In this document: positions 50,043 to 63,400 of the stretch, one piece after another
Position numbering within the stretch: position 1 is the stretch's first letter
Layout of the letters: each line of letters starts with the position of its first letter
Assembly: GCA_023055355.1 (NCBI GenBank)
Contig: JALJCS010000001.1
Coordinates: 55,929,381-55,993,380, forward strand
Direction: 5' to 3'
Length of the DNA: 64,000 nucleotides
Source: Agelaius tricolor
Lineage: Eukaryota > Chordata > Aves > Passeriformes > Icteridae
Notes under the pieces: generated by a model
What the model was told of the DNA's origin: nothing
Database searches by the model: none
Seen by the model: the letters and a program-made list of their open reading frames with translations, nothing else
Made by a program: the position numbers and the translations under genes

Positions 50043-53000
50043 TGAAACACAAGTGATCTTTATAAAAGTTAAAGGGAATAAAAAACCAAAAACCTTGTAA
50101 AACAATAAAGATATGCTATGGATTTAAACTTGGCCTATCCCTTAAAGACAGAAGTCTCTCAAATTACAACAAAGGCTTTATTTCTCAGTCAGTAAGTGAA
50201 GAAATATCCATCTAAAAGATGGAATTTATTAACTCTCCAGTCATAGCCAAGTGACACATTCAATTTGTCAGAGAAGGTGTAGAGCCAGACAGCACAAAGA
50301 AGTTCTATTTTGTAGGTATTTTTCTCCATAGCCCTGTGTGGGTAACTAAACCAGAATTAAAATACAAACAAACAAATAAAAAGTTATTTTATTTCCTGGT
50401 AAAGATTCGTAGAACACAATGAAACATGGTCATTTTTCTTTATAGTGTTTGTATCCTTATATATTTATAATTTTTAGTTATATATTTATTAAGAGCCTTT
50501 TGGGCTTTAGAGTTTATAGAGAGGGAAAGTTGGGGGTATTCCTCAGTTGCTGGTCTGACTAAGAAAAAAGCTGGCATTTGTTGAACACCAACAAGAGCTT
50601 CATCAGGCATATAAGTTTTCAAGTCCAAAATGTGTCCTTGTCAATTAAAATATATTTCATAGCCTCAATCTTCTTTTTTTTTTGTCTTTTTCAATAGATC
50701 CATTAATCCATTTACCCATTCTAATTACAGAACTCTCATTTCTATTCCTATTGATTTGAGCAGTAATTTTCCCATCAGATTTAATGGTGCAGTACAAGAC
50801 TACAGATTCTCATCAGAATTAAGTCCCCTGATGCAACAGCTTTTATAAATTTACGTGGGTCAAGTATGGCAGGCACAACACATGCAAGTTACTAGGGTCA
50901 CAGATTCTCTTTCAAATGAAGCTGCATTTTTTGTGTTCTTCTGCTCAAAATTGTTCTACACATCTGATTCACACAGTTTTGCTGTGAATACTTTGTGCCA
51001 TCTTTTCAGGTCCTGAGTTACTTTAGAAAAGCAAAAATAAAGTTACAAAGAGAGGTTTTTTCAAAATCTCCAATACGCAAATTGTAGCACTTAAAACATA
51101 CATAAGCATCAAATATTTGGGTGGATAACAGTGAAGAATTGTTTTAAATATGTTTAGTGTGAAATATATGTTCCTTCAAGCATTCTGTATACCTTATTCT
51201 ATTTACCTTCTCTACTCTATACCTTAGTATTTGGGCTTGGTATACAACATTGCTTAGTTAAGTCTATCACTTGCATTATATCACCATGCTGATGGCACCA
51301 CTGATTTTCAAAGAAAATCAAAATTGAAATTATGTATCTTAATTATATAGATTTATATATGCAAATGATCTTGATATTTTGATGCCCGTTTATGATAATC
51401 TTGTACATCTCTAGGTATTTTTAAATTCTTCCTTTTAGAATGAGAAATTAAGTTGTCACATGTCCATTCATGCCTAGTTTTGTAGATATTATCACTATGT
51501 TCCTTATGATTATTCTCTGACTCAACAGAAGGCAAAGCAGCAGATATGACAGGCCCACATCATCCAGAAAACATGTACATACCTAGTGGTATCTAAAAGA
51601 CACAGATTAAGCAATTTGCTTTGGGAATCCAGTGCTCTATAGCTAAGGCGCTGCAACTCTGATTTTGCTACAACCTAAAGGCAATTCATTAAAAAACCCA
51701 AACACTAAAAACTTTCAAAACAATCCTTGAAAGAGAAAAAAAGTTTCTAGGCTGTTCGAAATTAAAAAAAAAAAAAAGGAAAAAAATTGAACAAAAATCC
51801 CACACAGAAAATACTTTGAGAAAGAAACTCTTGGTATCTTATGCTAGGATCAAAAATTAGTAATTGATAATTGGCATCAATCTGTCATTGTCTGCAATCT
51901 GGATAAAAATTCCCAGGGAGGAAATTTCTCTGTAGTGAAAGAGGAACATATTGTCTTCTGTCTTCTTGAGCAGCACACACTGGAAACCTTCAGAAAAAAA
52001 GACTGGGTGGATCAGGCTGATTCAGTATCATAGTTTCTGAGCCAGTATCAGAATTGCAGCTTGATTTCTGATAGTGCAGTTTACAGAATAAATTGACTTG
52101 GGCAACTTAAGTAGGTTCTGTCCTTCCCCTCCTTCTCCCAATCTTTGAGGTCTTGTCCTTATTCCCATTCAGCATCCTGTATTGAAAAATTGATTTTACA
52201 GGCCATTCAAAAAACACACCATTTATATCTGATTTTTAGAGGGCTGCACAAAAATAATTTCTGAATCCAATGTAGCTTTTCAAATTTATAAAATAGTTTA
52301 TATTTGAAAGTAACCATGGATTTCTTTTTGTCCAATTCCCTACCCATATAAGTTATTCTGGCAGAATTCATGCTGCTACACATTTTCTGGAGTGATGTTG
52401 GACTTAGTACAACTGAGAGCTCCTATCTCTTTGAAAAATTTTCCCTGTCAAGTTCATGTGGTGCATCACCTTTTCTTGAAGAGGTGATGCAGAAAGAACA
52501 TTAATCTGAAAAACTTCCAACACGTTCAGAGAATTTCTTGTGTTTCCAAAGTCAGATCTCTGTGAGCAAATTTCCTTCAAAAGTTTTTGCCACTTGTACT
52601 GAGTGCACTAGTCAGAGAAAGAGATTAATTTCATCCCTACATGCATTGAGCACGAGCATGGTATCAAGGCCAAGTCAGATTTGACATATCTCCTTATTCT
52701 GAAAAGAATTAGCAGGTGCTTGTCCTATGCTTAAATATCTGAGATACTTTCTGCAAGCTTGTCAGCATAAATTAGGTTGCTTTGATGGGAATCTCATTAG
52801 CACCTGCTGCCCTTTGAAGTGCTAGCACTTAGAAATTGTGGCCATCAAAACAATACAGAACCACTCTTTCCCCACTGTTCTGCATCCCATATACCTCAGA
52901 GTTAAGTAAATGCAATAGGAAATCAAATGCTATCACTGGTTTCATCCCCTTAAGCTCATCCAGGTAGATTGCTTTGCTTCATCTTGCTGTGCCCCTTCTT

Positions 53001-55548
53001 GATTTATGGGGAGAATAACAGTGTAAGACTTTGACCAAAAATGTTCTTGCTAGATAAATTAGTATCTCAAGGCCATATTCTCATACTGTTTATGTATATA
53101 GAAATCCAAAATTATCCTGTAAATGTGAGGTTGAAATACACTGCTTCTTTTTTGCCTCACTTTCTTCAGTGTATTTAATTCTAAAAATATACAATAAAAG
53201 AATCACTCTGTTGTGTTCTTTTCCAGGCTCCATACCATTGCTTCGATTTTCATGGCCATAGATGTTTTTTGCTTTTGATCAGATTATCCAACTACTTGTC
53301 TATTTCACCAGGGAAGGTGGCCCAGGGCCAGCTGCCTGCAGCTGGGCTTTTCTCATCGATCTGCATGGAAAACCTGCACTCCCAAACACAGCAGCACACT
53401 GAGGGATGCTTGCACAAATGTAAATGAGAACTAAAAGCATGATGCACTGAATAATAGCTTAAACAACACTTTATTCTTTGCTGTTAGCTTGTGCAGTGTG
53501 TCTGTCCAGAAGAATATCAGTAGCAAACGCCTGTTAGACTGATGGATGAAGAACTGTAGTGTTTTAGTGCCTTCTTGTGCTGATGCCTAGAAGTGCAAGT
53601 AAGTGAAACAATGAATTTCGTTCTGCTCAGACATAATAAAGGAACAAACTGCTGCTGCATTTTTCAGGTCTTTGCTGATAACATCCAATAACCTGAAATT
53701 TCTCAGATAAATAGATTTTTTCTTCAGTGACAGAAAAGTATTTTAACTCAGGCAGCAGCCACTGAAACAGTTGGTTCAAAGAACCCAAACAAACCAATTT
53801 CATACTAAAAATGCCTGTGCTGAAAAAAAGTGTTGCCTGGAGAGGTGTGATGCTATGGGAATTGCTCTTAGTCCTTCATCCCCCAAAAGTGTCTTGCTCA
53901 GAGTTGTACCCAGACAAAGTCAGTCACATGGAAAAGCCTCCCTTTGCTGTGAGCTGGATATTCAGGTCAGTGATGTTCATGAATAAAATTTAGGCAAACT
54001 TCATACCCACTTAATCATGTGAGGGGAAAGAGCTGGCAGTGATTTAGAAGGACTAAGGAAAGGGGAGCTCAAGTGAATGCACAGTGTCATCCCATTGCTC
54101 CTGAAAAGGCAAAGGGCAGCACCAATTCCCTCAGTGGGCTCAGGATGCAGCACTTCATCCTGTGCTGTGGGCATAACCATGACAACTCACAGCCTGGCTC
54201 CCTGCTTCTAGAGAAAGAGCACAAACATCCAAGTCCCTCTAGCTTCACCTTCTTTTTGCCTGTCCAGATAACTGGGAAGTGCAGAGAAGTTTTGCAGACT
54301 CATGCCTTCTTTGGAATATGAGAGCAAATCACTCCTTCCCTCAAATCCCCACTTTCTGGGTTCAGTATCCAGTCAGGTTTCACTCAAGAGTACAGTCAAA
54401 AGGCTTAAGAAACAGACAGCAAGTAAGATTAACAAATCCATTCTCTGTAACTTATTTGGAAATTTTCAGGCTATGTATCAACAGTGTCAACAGTGTCACT
54501 GTTTGAGAATTGTTTATAGTCTGCAGAAGTATGTTTCTGCCTTTCTTATTATGGAATTTTCCATTTTCTCCTGAAATATGTTGCAGGGAGAAACTGTGGT
54601 ATTATGATAACATATCTTCCTGAGTATAAGTCTGCTACATGCTGCATAAAATATAATGAACTGAATTATAGAAAAGAAAATACATACAGAGTCTGGAAAC
54701 ATAGATCAAATGCATGGTCTGTTAATCTTTGGAATTTGCTCAGAGAAAATCCCAGAGGAAATTCCAGCTCTTGTATCATTCTGAATGCAGTGGAATTTCA
54801 AAAAGCAGCTTGGTAAGATGTTGAAGATTGCTGAGGCTCAATTACTTCACAGGCCTATATGCTCAAGATGTCCCTGACAGCTGTCAGCCCTGAACACTCA
54901 GCCTGAGAGCTAAGGTACAGGCTTGATTATTTCCACTTGGCACATTGTCACCAGCAATAAAAACTGTCCCATGTGAATTATGTCTCCAGAGATTCCTGTG
55001 TCAGTTCTGCAGCTTTTCACAGGTGCAGTTGATGGAGGTAGTGGAGATCTTTCTTCTACTGAGCCATGAGACTTAATGAAAACATTTATCTTTTCATAAA
55101 ATAAACAGTAAAAGCAATGAACTGCATTTCCGTGTGGTAAAATGAAACTATTTTTACAGACCCACCAAAAATTACTCTAAATTAAATATCCTGAAACTTT
55201 CCTGCCCAGGAAATAGTAATTTTTTCACAGAAGGTAAACATAAAATACTTAATGCACATTTCCAAATTTAATTGCTATTAAGTTCTCTACCAGTTTAGGA
55301 TGTATTTCAGAAGACATTTATAAAAACCCTCATTTTTAAAGGCTGTACTTATTTCATTGAGAGTATTCTGTCACTAGTTTTCCATCAGGCCTCCAGCAAA
55401 CTAATCAATTAAAGCCGCTTTGGAACAACAACAAAAAGTACCAATCCATTTGGGTCACTGTGTGAAATAAAAATGTCATTACTGTGGGAGTGACTTTGTT
55501 CAAATGCAGAAATATGCTTCAGCCTGGAGCCAGTTTTCCGCAGGTCGA
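50043..55548. other. Unique A+T-rich non-coding DNA
   Basis: No gene recognised. Short A runs occur (for example around 51763-51776). Open frames up to 90 codons (54302-54574) carry no recognised domain. Confidence 0.5.
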
Positions 55549-55564
55549 GACATCAGCTGATGTC
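55549..55564. repeat. 16-bp perfect palindrome GACATCAGCTGATGTC
   Basis: Exactly self-complementary and containing CAGCTG, an E-box-type core. It could be chance or a dimeric factor site. Confidence 0.9.
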
Positions 55565-56289
55565 AGTCATCTTATTTTGCAGTAAAATGGAAAGAGGAGA
55601 TGCCAGTCCTCTTAACAGAATGATTCTCCTCTTGCTCCAAATAAAGGCCCAGCTACTGGCAATGCATTTCACCACTTATATTTTTAACATTTTCTTCAGC
55701 TCTGTTTTTCACCACTATAAGAAGTAGTTTCAAAAACAGGCCTCAATCAATCACATTTTAACAAGTTTCAATGGAAGAAGTTCCTTTGTAGTTTTGATTC
55801 TCAACACGTTTACACTACTTTGAGGGTAACAAAAATAAATTATGAACTTATGATTTCAGATGCATCTTTACACAAGATTATGGAAAAAATCAGAAGAAAA
55901 ATAACGTCTACTATTGACCAAGATCATTCATAGAACAGTCTGCAGTAGTTTGTGCATCTTATTTATATAAACATATATATTTATAGAAAGGACTAGCAAT
56001 TAACCAGGTATGAGCACTCTGTTAAATCTCACATTCCAACCCAGTAGAGGGCATTGTAAGTATATGCTCAAAAGCTATTCTATTATGCAAAGCCAGACAT
56101 TTCCTACCTCATCATCATTTGAGCTGCTAATTATTTACAAAGAACAAGTAGTATTCTCCCTTCTATGAAAGAAAGAGGCAGGCTATGGAGAAGAAGGGCA
56201 TGCACCATTCTCCCTGTGTGTTGTAATTAGAGCAATAAGCATTGGGTGCAAATAAGAGCAAAGTAAATCATTCTTAAGCATAAGAAAAT
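55565..56289. other. Unique A+T-rich non-coding DNA
   Basis: Nothing recognised. Confidence 0.55.
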
Positions 56290-56478
56290 ATCTTCTAAGC
56301 GCAAGGACAGTTCAGCATCAGAGGAGACTACCTGAATGTGGGATGTTTATCACTGGAGGTCTTTAAGAACTGATTAGGCAGTTGTCTGTAAGAAATGGGT
56401 TAGGGCTTCACCTGAGAACAGGCTGGAATAAGCAAGCTCTTGAGATCCCTTACAGCCATGTTTCCTATGACTGATTCC
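56290..56478 (+). mobile_element. Old CR1-type LINE 3' end
   Basis: The plus strand reads CACTGGAGGTCTTTAAGAAC (56352-56371), a diverged middle, then CTTGAGATCCCTTACAGCC and CCTATGACTGATTC at the end. This is the layout of sauropsid CR1 3' tails: GGAGGTTTTTAAGAAC, then GAGGTCCCTTCCAGCC, then ATTCTATGATTC. It is much more diverged than the minus-strand CR1 copies here and so probably an older insertion. Confidence 0.75.
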
Positions 56479-57876
56479 AGTACTGAGTGGTTTCTCAGTC
56501 GTACCATAAACATTTCTTAAACAGGCTCTTGAAATTAGGGTACAAGAGCACAAAAATACCCTCTACTCTTGGTTTTGGAAGAGGAATGCTACCACTTAAT
56601 AACAGAATGAATATTACATTAGAGAGACATCCCTATATAGGTGAAGAAACATCCCGTTCCAGAAATGGCATTTGATCTTTGTGCACACTTAGGTCAATAG
56701 GATCACATTAAGTTTATGGTTACATGTGACAATCAAGAAATGATTGCTAAGGAAAAGAGAAAAGTACAAAGCTAGGAAATCTATTAAAATTGCTTTCATC
56801 AAACGTTTTCTTGTTTAATCCTTTTTTTTTGTAAAGTTCAAATTTTACCTGACTGTTTGATAAAAATTTTCAAAAGGACACAGGTAAAATAATGTCTTAT
56901 TATTATTTCTTTCAACCAATGCTTGTCTGTGGGATTGCCCCGACTGAGGTGAAGGACCTTGCAAATCTGAAAAAAAATGAAGTTTTTCTGTGCAGAATAA
57001 TCTTAAAGAATCTTCTGCAAGCATCACAGTCAAACATCCAATACCAAAACTTAGCATAGTGGAATGATAATCAAAAGAGATATAAAACTGTATATCTTAT
57101 ACTTTAATAATTGAATGAGTCTACACTCCTAAAGCAGAATTGGAAAGAATAGAGGACAAATATATTTTGCATTTGCACCTGGGTAAAGTCCATTCTTTGA
57201 TTTTTGTTATTTTCTGCTTGTTGATATTCAGAGAGCTACAAATGCAAGCACAGTGGCAAAACAGGAGGACATCTGAAGTTCGTAGTAAGAGAAATTGAAC
57301 AAGTGGATAGGAGAAAGCAAAGGGAAAATGAAGAAAACAGTAGGAGATGGAAAGCACAGGAAAGTATCTGGGCTCACTTTAATTTACACCATTCTAGAAG
57401 GTGTTCAAGCCCCTGAGGGAAACAGTAAAGGGGATTCATTATAACAGGTATAGCTTATTAATCTAGCCTTGAAGAAAAATTGATTTTCCTTAAAGAGGAA
57501 GGAAAAAGTGATTTACAGAAATATATCTCCATGGAATACAATTCACTCAAGAAAATTAGTGCTGCAGGCTATTCCACTGGAAAACCATGCAGGGGGAAAA
57601 AAAGTTCTCTTAAAAAGATCAGCTTTGAATCTTAGTCTGGTATAGACTACACTGGGATAGTTACCTGTGGTTTTATTCATACTGCGAAGTATGAAATAAT
57701 TATCAGCCATGTTTTTGAAGAAAATTATACATCATGTGACACAATTACGTACAAAATATTTGTGTTTCACCTATCTGGAGCATTCCTCCACCAAGGGAAA
57801 AGAATACCAGGCTTAGAGGAACCTGGGACAGGAATAGTAGCAGTAAGGTCTTTGCAATTTGTTTCTTTGTTTATCG
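56479..57876. other. Unique A+T-rich non-coding DNA
   Basis: No gene recognised. Minus frames of 70 and 78 codons (56845-57057, 57121-57357) are without motif. Confidence 0.5.
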
Positions 57877-58025
57877 TTGAATCATAGAATGTTCAGCATT
57901 GGAAGGGACCTTGAAGTTACGACCCGCTTCCCATGGGCAGCAACACCCTCCACTGGGTGCCATGTAGCCTCACCAGGAACACTTCCAGGGATGGGGCATT
58001 CTCAGCTTCTCTGGGCAGCCTACTC
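57877..58025 (-). mobile_element. CR1 3' fragment (short)
   Basis: The plus strand begins TTGAATCATAGAATG, then GGAAGGGACCTTGAAG, and ends near CTCTGGGCAGCCTACTCC, all standard CR1 3' wording in reverse complement. Only about 150 bp remain. It points the same way as the large CR1 that follows at 58335. Confidence 0.85.
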
Positions 58026-58334
58026 CAGGGATCTGTATTGCAGAAAGTGTTGTTCATCATGTATGAATAGCTTAGTTATTTGGGCATGACCCTTCACTGC
58101 TCAAGCCATTCAGTGCAGTTATTCCCCCTGTTTTTAAACATATATATATGGGAGCCTAGTCTGAATTAGTTCTGGTATTCACACCAGTCCAGGGAAGGAG
58201 ATAGTAAGAGATGCTCATTCAGTCCTAAAACTGGTGGCTAAAATACAAGCAGTGCCTTTCAGGAGACGCCCTAATTTCTCCAAAGACTGTAGGGAGAGCT
58301 GTAAGTGTTGTATATCAGATAATTAACTTTTAGG
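58026..58334. other. Spacer between two CR1 copies
   Basis: About 300 bp of unique sequence including a short TA run near 58140-58148. No gene recognised. Confidence 0.6.
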
Positions 58335-60455
58335 CAGTTATAGAATCACAAAATCAAAGAATGGGCAAGGTTGGAAGGGACCACAGTGGGTCATCTAGTT
58401 CAACTTCCCTACTAAGCAGGATGACCCCTAAGCAGGGTCATCCTAGAACACATGGCACAACACTGTGTCCAGATGGCTCCTGAGTATCTCCAGCAGGGAA
58501 GACTCCACACTCTCTCTGGACAATCTGTTCCAGTGCTCAGTCACCCACACAGTAAAGAAGTTCTTCCTCCTATTCAGGTGGAACTTCTTATGCACCAGCT
58601 ACTCTCTCTTTCCTCTCATCCTTTTGCTTGCCACCACCAAGAAGAGTCTGGAAACATCCTCTTGACACCATTCTTTCAGATATTGATACACATTGGTGAA
58701 TTCTTCTGTCAGCTGTCTTTTCCCCAAGATGAACAGGTCCAGTTCCCTCAGACTTTCCTTGCAAGACAGGTACTCCAGTCCCTTCATCATCTTCATTGCC
58801 CTCTGCTAGACCTGTCACAAGGGCTCCATGTCTCTCTTGTGCTGAGGAGCCCAACACTGGACACAGCTCTCCAGATGAGGCCTCACCAGGGCTGAGCAGA
58901 GGGGCAGGATCACCTCCCTCAACCTGCTGGAAATGCTCTTCCTAAAGCATTCAGGATGCCATTGGACTTCTTGGCCACCAGAACCCACTGCTGGCTCAGC
59001 TTGTTGTCCACCAGGACCCCCAGGTCCTTCTCTGCAGATCTGCTCTTCCCAGCAGGTCAGCCTGCATTCTGTCCTGATGCCTGGGGTTATTCTTCCCAAG
59101 GGGTGGAACCCTGCATTTGTGCTTGCTGGACTTCAGACAGTTCTTCTTTGCCCTCTCTCCACCCTGTTGAGGTGCTTCTGAAGGGCTGCACAGCCCTCTG
59201 GCCTATCAGCCACTCCTCCCAGCTTTGTGTCATCAGCAAACTCTCCAAGGATGCATCTGTCCCTTTGTCCAAGTCATTGATATTTATTGAAATCAAGTTT
59301 TCAATACCATACCCAGTAAGGAGCATTGTGGGACATCACTATTGACAAGCCTCCAGCTGGACCCTGTGCCACTCATTGTGACCCTCTGGAATCAGCTGTG
59401 CTTCCAGTTAATTCTTAATTCACTCCACTGACCACTCAGTCAGTCCACACCTCATGAGTCAGGATACTGAGAGAGACAGCATTGCTGAAGTCAAGGCAGA
59501 CAGTATCCACTGCTCTCCTTTCATCCACCAAGGTAGTTGTTTCAGTGTAGAAGTAAATCACGTTCATTAAGCATGATTTACATTTAGTGAATACATACTG
59601 ACTGCTCCTGATCACCTCCTTGTTCTTCAAGTGGCTAGAGACAGCCTCCAGAATGAGGCACTCCATCATGTTTCCAGGGATTGAGGTGAGGCTCATTGAC
59701 AGTAATTTTCTGGGTCCTTCTCCTTGCTCTCTTTGACGACCAGGGCGACAATTGCATTCTTCCATTCCTCAGGCACCTCTCCTGACTGCCACAACCTTCC
59801 AAAGATGATCATGTGGCCTCAGTCTACCAACACTCTCAACACTTGTGGATGCATCTCATGAGGGCCCACAGACTTGTGGACATCAGGTTGTGCTAGGTGT
59901 TCTCTAATCCAATCCTCCTGGACCAAGGCAACCTCCCTTCTGACATTCCTTTACCCTGGTTGTCTGGGTCAGTTTCCTGAAAGCTGGTATTGTCCATGAA
60001 GAACAATGGAAAGAAGGTCGTTCCATAAATCTGCCTTCCCTCCATCCTCGTTCACCAGGGTACCCCTCCCTTTAGTAATGGGTCCATGAAATCCTTTGTT
60101 TTCCTCTTGTTATTGATGTATTTGTAAAAGCTCTTCTTCTTGTCCTTGACATCCTTGGCCCAATTTAAATCCAGAGGGGCCTTGGCCTTTGTTGCCTCAT
60201 TTCTACTTAGTCTGACAGCCTCTCTGTATTCCTTCCAAGTGGCCTGACCCTGCTTCCATCTCCTGTGTGCTCTTTGCTTATGCCTGGGTAATGACAGGAG
60301 TTCTTTATTCATCTTGTCCCCTTTGCTTGAGTTCTTGCTCATCAGGATTCAACATTCTTGAGCCTAAAGGAAGTGACTCTTGGATATCAACATACTCTCT
60401 TGGACCCTTCTTCCTTGGAGAACCTGTTCCCATAGGATTCTTCTAGGACAAAATT
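58335..60455 (-). mobile_element. CR1 non-LTR retrotransposon, about 2.1 kb, 5'-truncated
   Basis: The 3' end at 58335-58365 carries degenerate 8-mer repeats (plus strand ATAGAATCACAAAATCAAAGAATGG). Going upstream on the minus strand, 58796-58599 encodes the ORF2 C-terminal part with GLEYLSCKESLRELDLF and FTNVYQYLKEWCQED. The reverse-transcriptase FADD codons are intact at 59240-59229 (EFADDTKLG in the correct frame). 59765-59436 holds the RT start with PGNMMECLILEAVSSHLKNK and CLDFSNAV, in place of the usual DFSKAF. 60342-60052 holds the linker before RT, with WKEYREAVRLSRNEATKAKA and FYKYINNKRKTK. Frameshifts and stops separate these pieces, so no functional protein is made. The endonuclease domain and ORF1 are missing. 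The upstream limit is uncertain because similarity thins beyond 60350. Plus-strand frames at 58452-58895 and 58956-59345 are antisense shadows. Confidence 0.95.
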
Positions 60456-63400
60456 AAATAATTAAATTAAATTAGATCTCCAATTAAATGAAGAATAATC
60501 ACTCCTTTAAGATCACATCCTCCTTAGCCACTGAATTCAATTTGATATATTTATGATAATATATAATGCTATGTATCTATACTTTATATAACATACATGC
60601 AGCTATACACTATAGTACACATATACACTATATAGTAGCTCCATTAAGAGAGAGCTCTAACTCTAGCCCAGTGACCTTTCATCTACTGTATAAAAATCAG
60701 GGAGGTTCAGGTGTTGAGGCTGAAGGAGCTACTTCAAGTGGCTGTGCATTTGTGCACCAACACCCACTCAAGTTCTATGCAGAAAGCAAGGTAACCTTGA
60801 CTTCACTGCTTTCCTTGAAAGGATACTTAGTTGAAGATGGTTGTTTCTTGATTTTTACCATTACTCTAACAGTGTGGTAATCCAAATTAATACCAAATTA
60901 ATACAGGGAAAGGAATATTGGGACATCTACAATTCATGTCATGACAATGACAAACAAAGGGATGACTTGTCCGTGATGCTAAGTCCTAATGCATCTGGCA
61001 GCTGAGGCATTCAATAGACATGGTACTTTCAGAAGTTGATCATGCTTCTGCCTTATTCTGAGCTCCTAAAAGTGATCATGAATTATTTTGTTGCATCTGT
61101 TAGCACACCTATCTAATGGACATGACAACAATAATCAGCCCTACTGCCCTTTTGAAAGAGCCGAGTCCCACTTGTCAAAGCACGTAAGAAGTTTGCTGAA
61201 GATGCATTCAACTATTGTTTCTGAAAAGTTCCTGATATTCTACAGATGTTAGATGATGACCCCTACTCCATTCACTTCTGAACACAGCATCCAATAGGAA
61301 TACTTAATCACAAAAGGAAGAGGGATGAAGAAAAAGGAGAGAGGGAAAAATTTGAAATTAAGCTATGTCACAATTTGAATATAGATCTGTCCCTGGACTA
61401 AAACTGGTCATTTATTTAAAAAAATTAAAAATTAAGAATCAAAAACCTTATCAAGCAGAATAACCATTTTAACTATACCTCTGTTTCTCTCAGGTGAATA
61501 AGAAATATCACATTGACTGAAATCTTTCACTCTGTTTCAAGGATAACACCCACAGGAATAATTTATTCATTTTTAGTTAATTAACCAAAGTCCACTGAGG
61601 ACCAGAAACTAAAAAAAAATGGTTCTTTGAAATCTTCTAGGAATTTGATTTTGCTCATTTTGTATGAAAGGCAACAAAGCACCATGAGAACAGCAGCATG
61701 TAACAGTGCATTACACCATAAGGAAAGGAGTTAATATATGAGCAGAATGAGAGCTAAAGTGTTTTCAGCTGAGCCTACTTACTGATCCACTCAAAAAAAA
61801 AAAGCTTTTAATGCTTTTTGAGTTAATTTTCACTCAGCTTTAGTTGTAGCTTTGCTCAGCTTCGTAAGACACTTGAACAATTAGAGATAAATTTCATAAA
61901 AATATGCTTGCCTTCCTTGGAAAAATGCTGCTGTTGTTACTTGAAAGAACCTCTACACACTTAACTCCTCTTGAAAATCCCAGTGGGTACATATCTACAT
62001 ATTTTCATACTCAGATACTTGTGTGAACTTGCATCATAATTGAATTTTCCAAAGCTGAAGGAACTTTTCTTAAAGGGATAGACTATGAGTGTCAAGTTCT
62101 CAGCTTGAATTATTGATTATTTTTATTTGCTATTTTGTCCAGATCCTCCCATTCTTTTCTGCATTCTGATTTAATATTTAAAAATTGTTAAGCAATGATT
62201 GTTGATTTAGAAGAAAACAGGCTTGTACAATAGTCATATTCCTTAGAAGATTTCATTCTACTATGCTGCATGTACTTATTTCTATAAATGAGAGTTATAC
62301 ACAGGCAATTTTTAAGTCCCTACCATAGGGTCTCATGTGACCCAAAAGAAAACCTTTTAAATTTTGGACATGACAACTACTGATTCAGGAGCCAAACAAA
62401 CATGTCATACTTGGTGAAGTAAGCTAATTTTCATGGTCTTAATATCTAGGGAATTCTTCTGTGTGACCCATTAGAAAAACTTTCCCAATATTTAAGAGCA
62501 TCAGAGGGAGACCATGTCAAGAGCACTTAGAAATCTTAATGCACCACTATAAGGTTACCAGGGCTGGATTTCAAGAGCATCTTCATTGTGTTTATATCTG
62601 AGGACTTGCTGAGATCTTCAGAGTATTGTATACCATGCATACTCCATGGTGTAGTTTTATGGCATGATAAACACTCTATAAAATATTTTTAATAAACACA
62701 TTCCTTTACTTCAACATACTCAGTTAGAAGTGATCGTGTTGTAACTTCTGAGAGACATTTTCTAACCAGACAAAGCTTTTCAGTGTTGTAAAAATGCGAT
62801 GTACAGATGATCCTATCTGCCTCAACTTTGTCTAAGAAACTCTAGCTTTAGCCTGAAATATTTTCTTTTTAGATGGCAATAAACTCGGAAGGCTTATGTT
62901 TCTGTGGCAATTGTTAATGACTGTGAATATGTTGTGTTAAACAGTTTAGTGTTGAATTTTATTAAATACATGAGTTAACATCTCAGTTTTGATTTTCTTT
63001 TCTTTCCTAAAATGTATATTTGAGATTTTTATTGCTTTTTAACAGATAAATTTTCACTTCTTTCTGTGACTAAGTGCTTCATGTATTGAAATATGCAGTC
63101 ATTTTCATAATTCTCGTGGCATTAACATCACTACTTTAGGCAGTAAATTTGAGAAAGCAGCTTGAAAGAGATGACTTTCCACTAAGCAATTATTTTTCTA
63201 GAATTTTGCAATAAATTTATTGCAAGAATTTATCTTCTTGTCTGATGATAGCATTTAAGTCAATATGAGTCACACAAGAAAAAAACAGTTTACAATTCTT
63301 AAGAATAATGACCTGAAACTCTGGAGAGAGACATTTTCTCACTTAGCATGGAATTATAATATAGTATAATAGTAGGCTTAAAATTCCTTACAGACCTGGC

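Noticed and set aside
51636..51665. tRNA-like A-box match (TAGCTAAGGCG) resembling part of a leucine tRNA
   Set aside because: No B box or acceptor stem follows within the needed distance; a chance match is likely.
58452..58895. 147-codon plus-strand open frame
   Set aside because: Antisense to the ORF2 C-terminal part of the CR1 at 58335-60455.
58956..59345. 129-codon plus-strand open frame
   Set aside because: Antisense to the CR1 reverse-transcriptase region; no independent motif.
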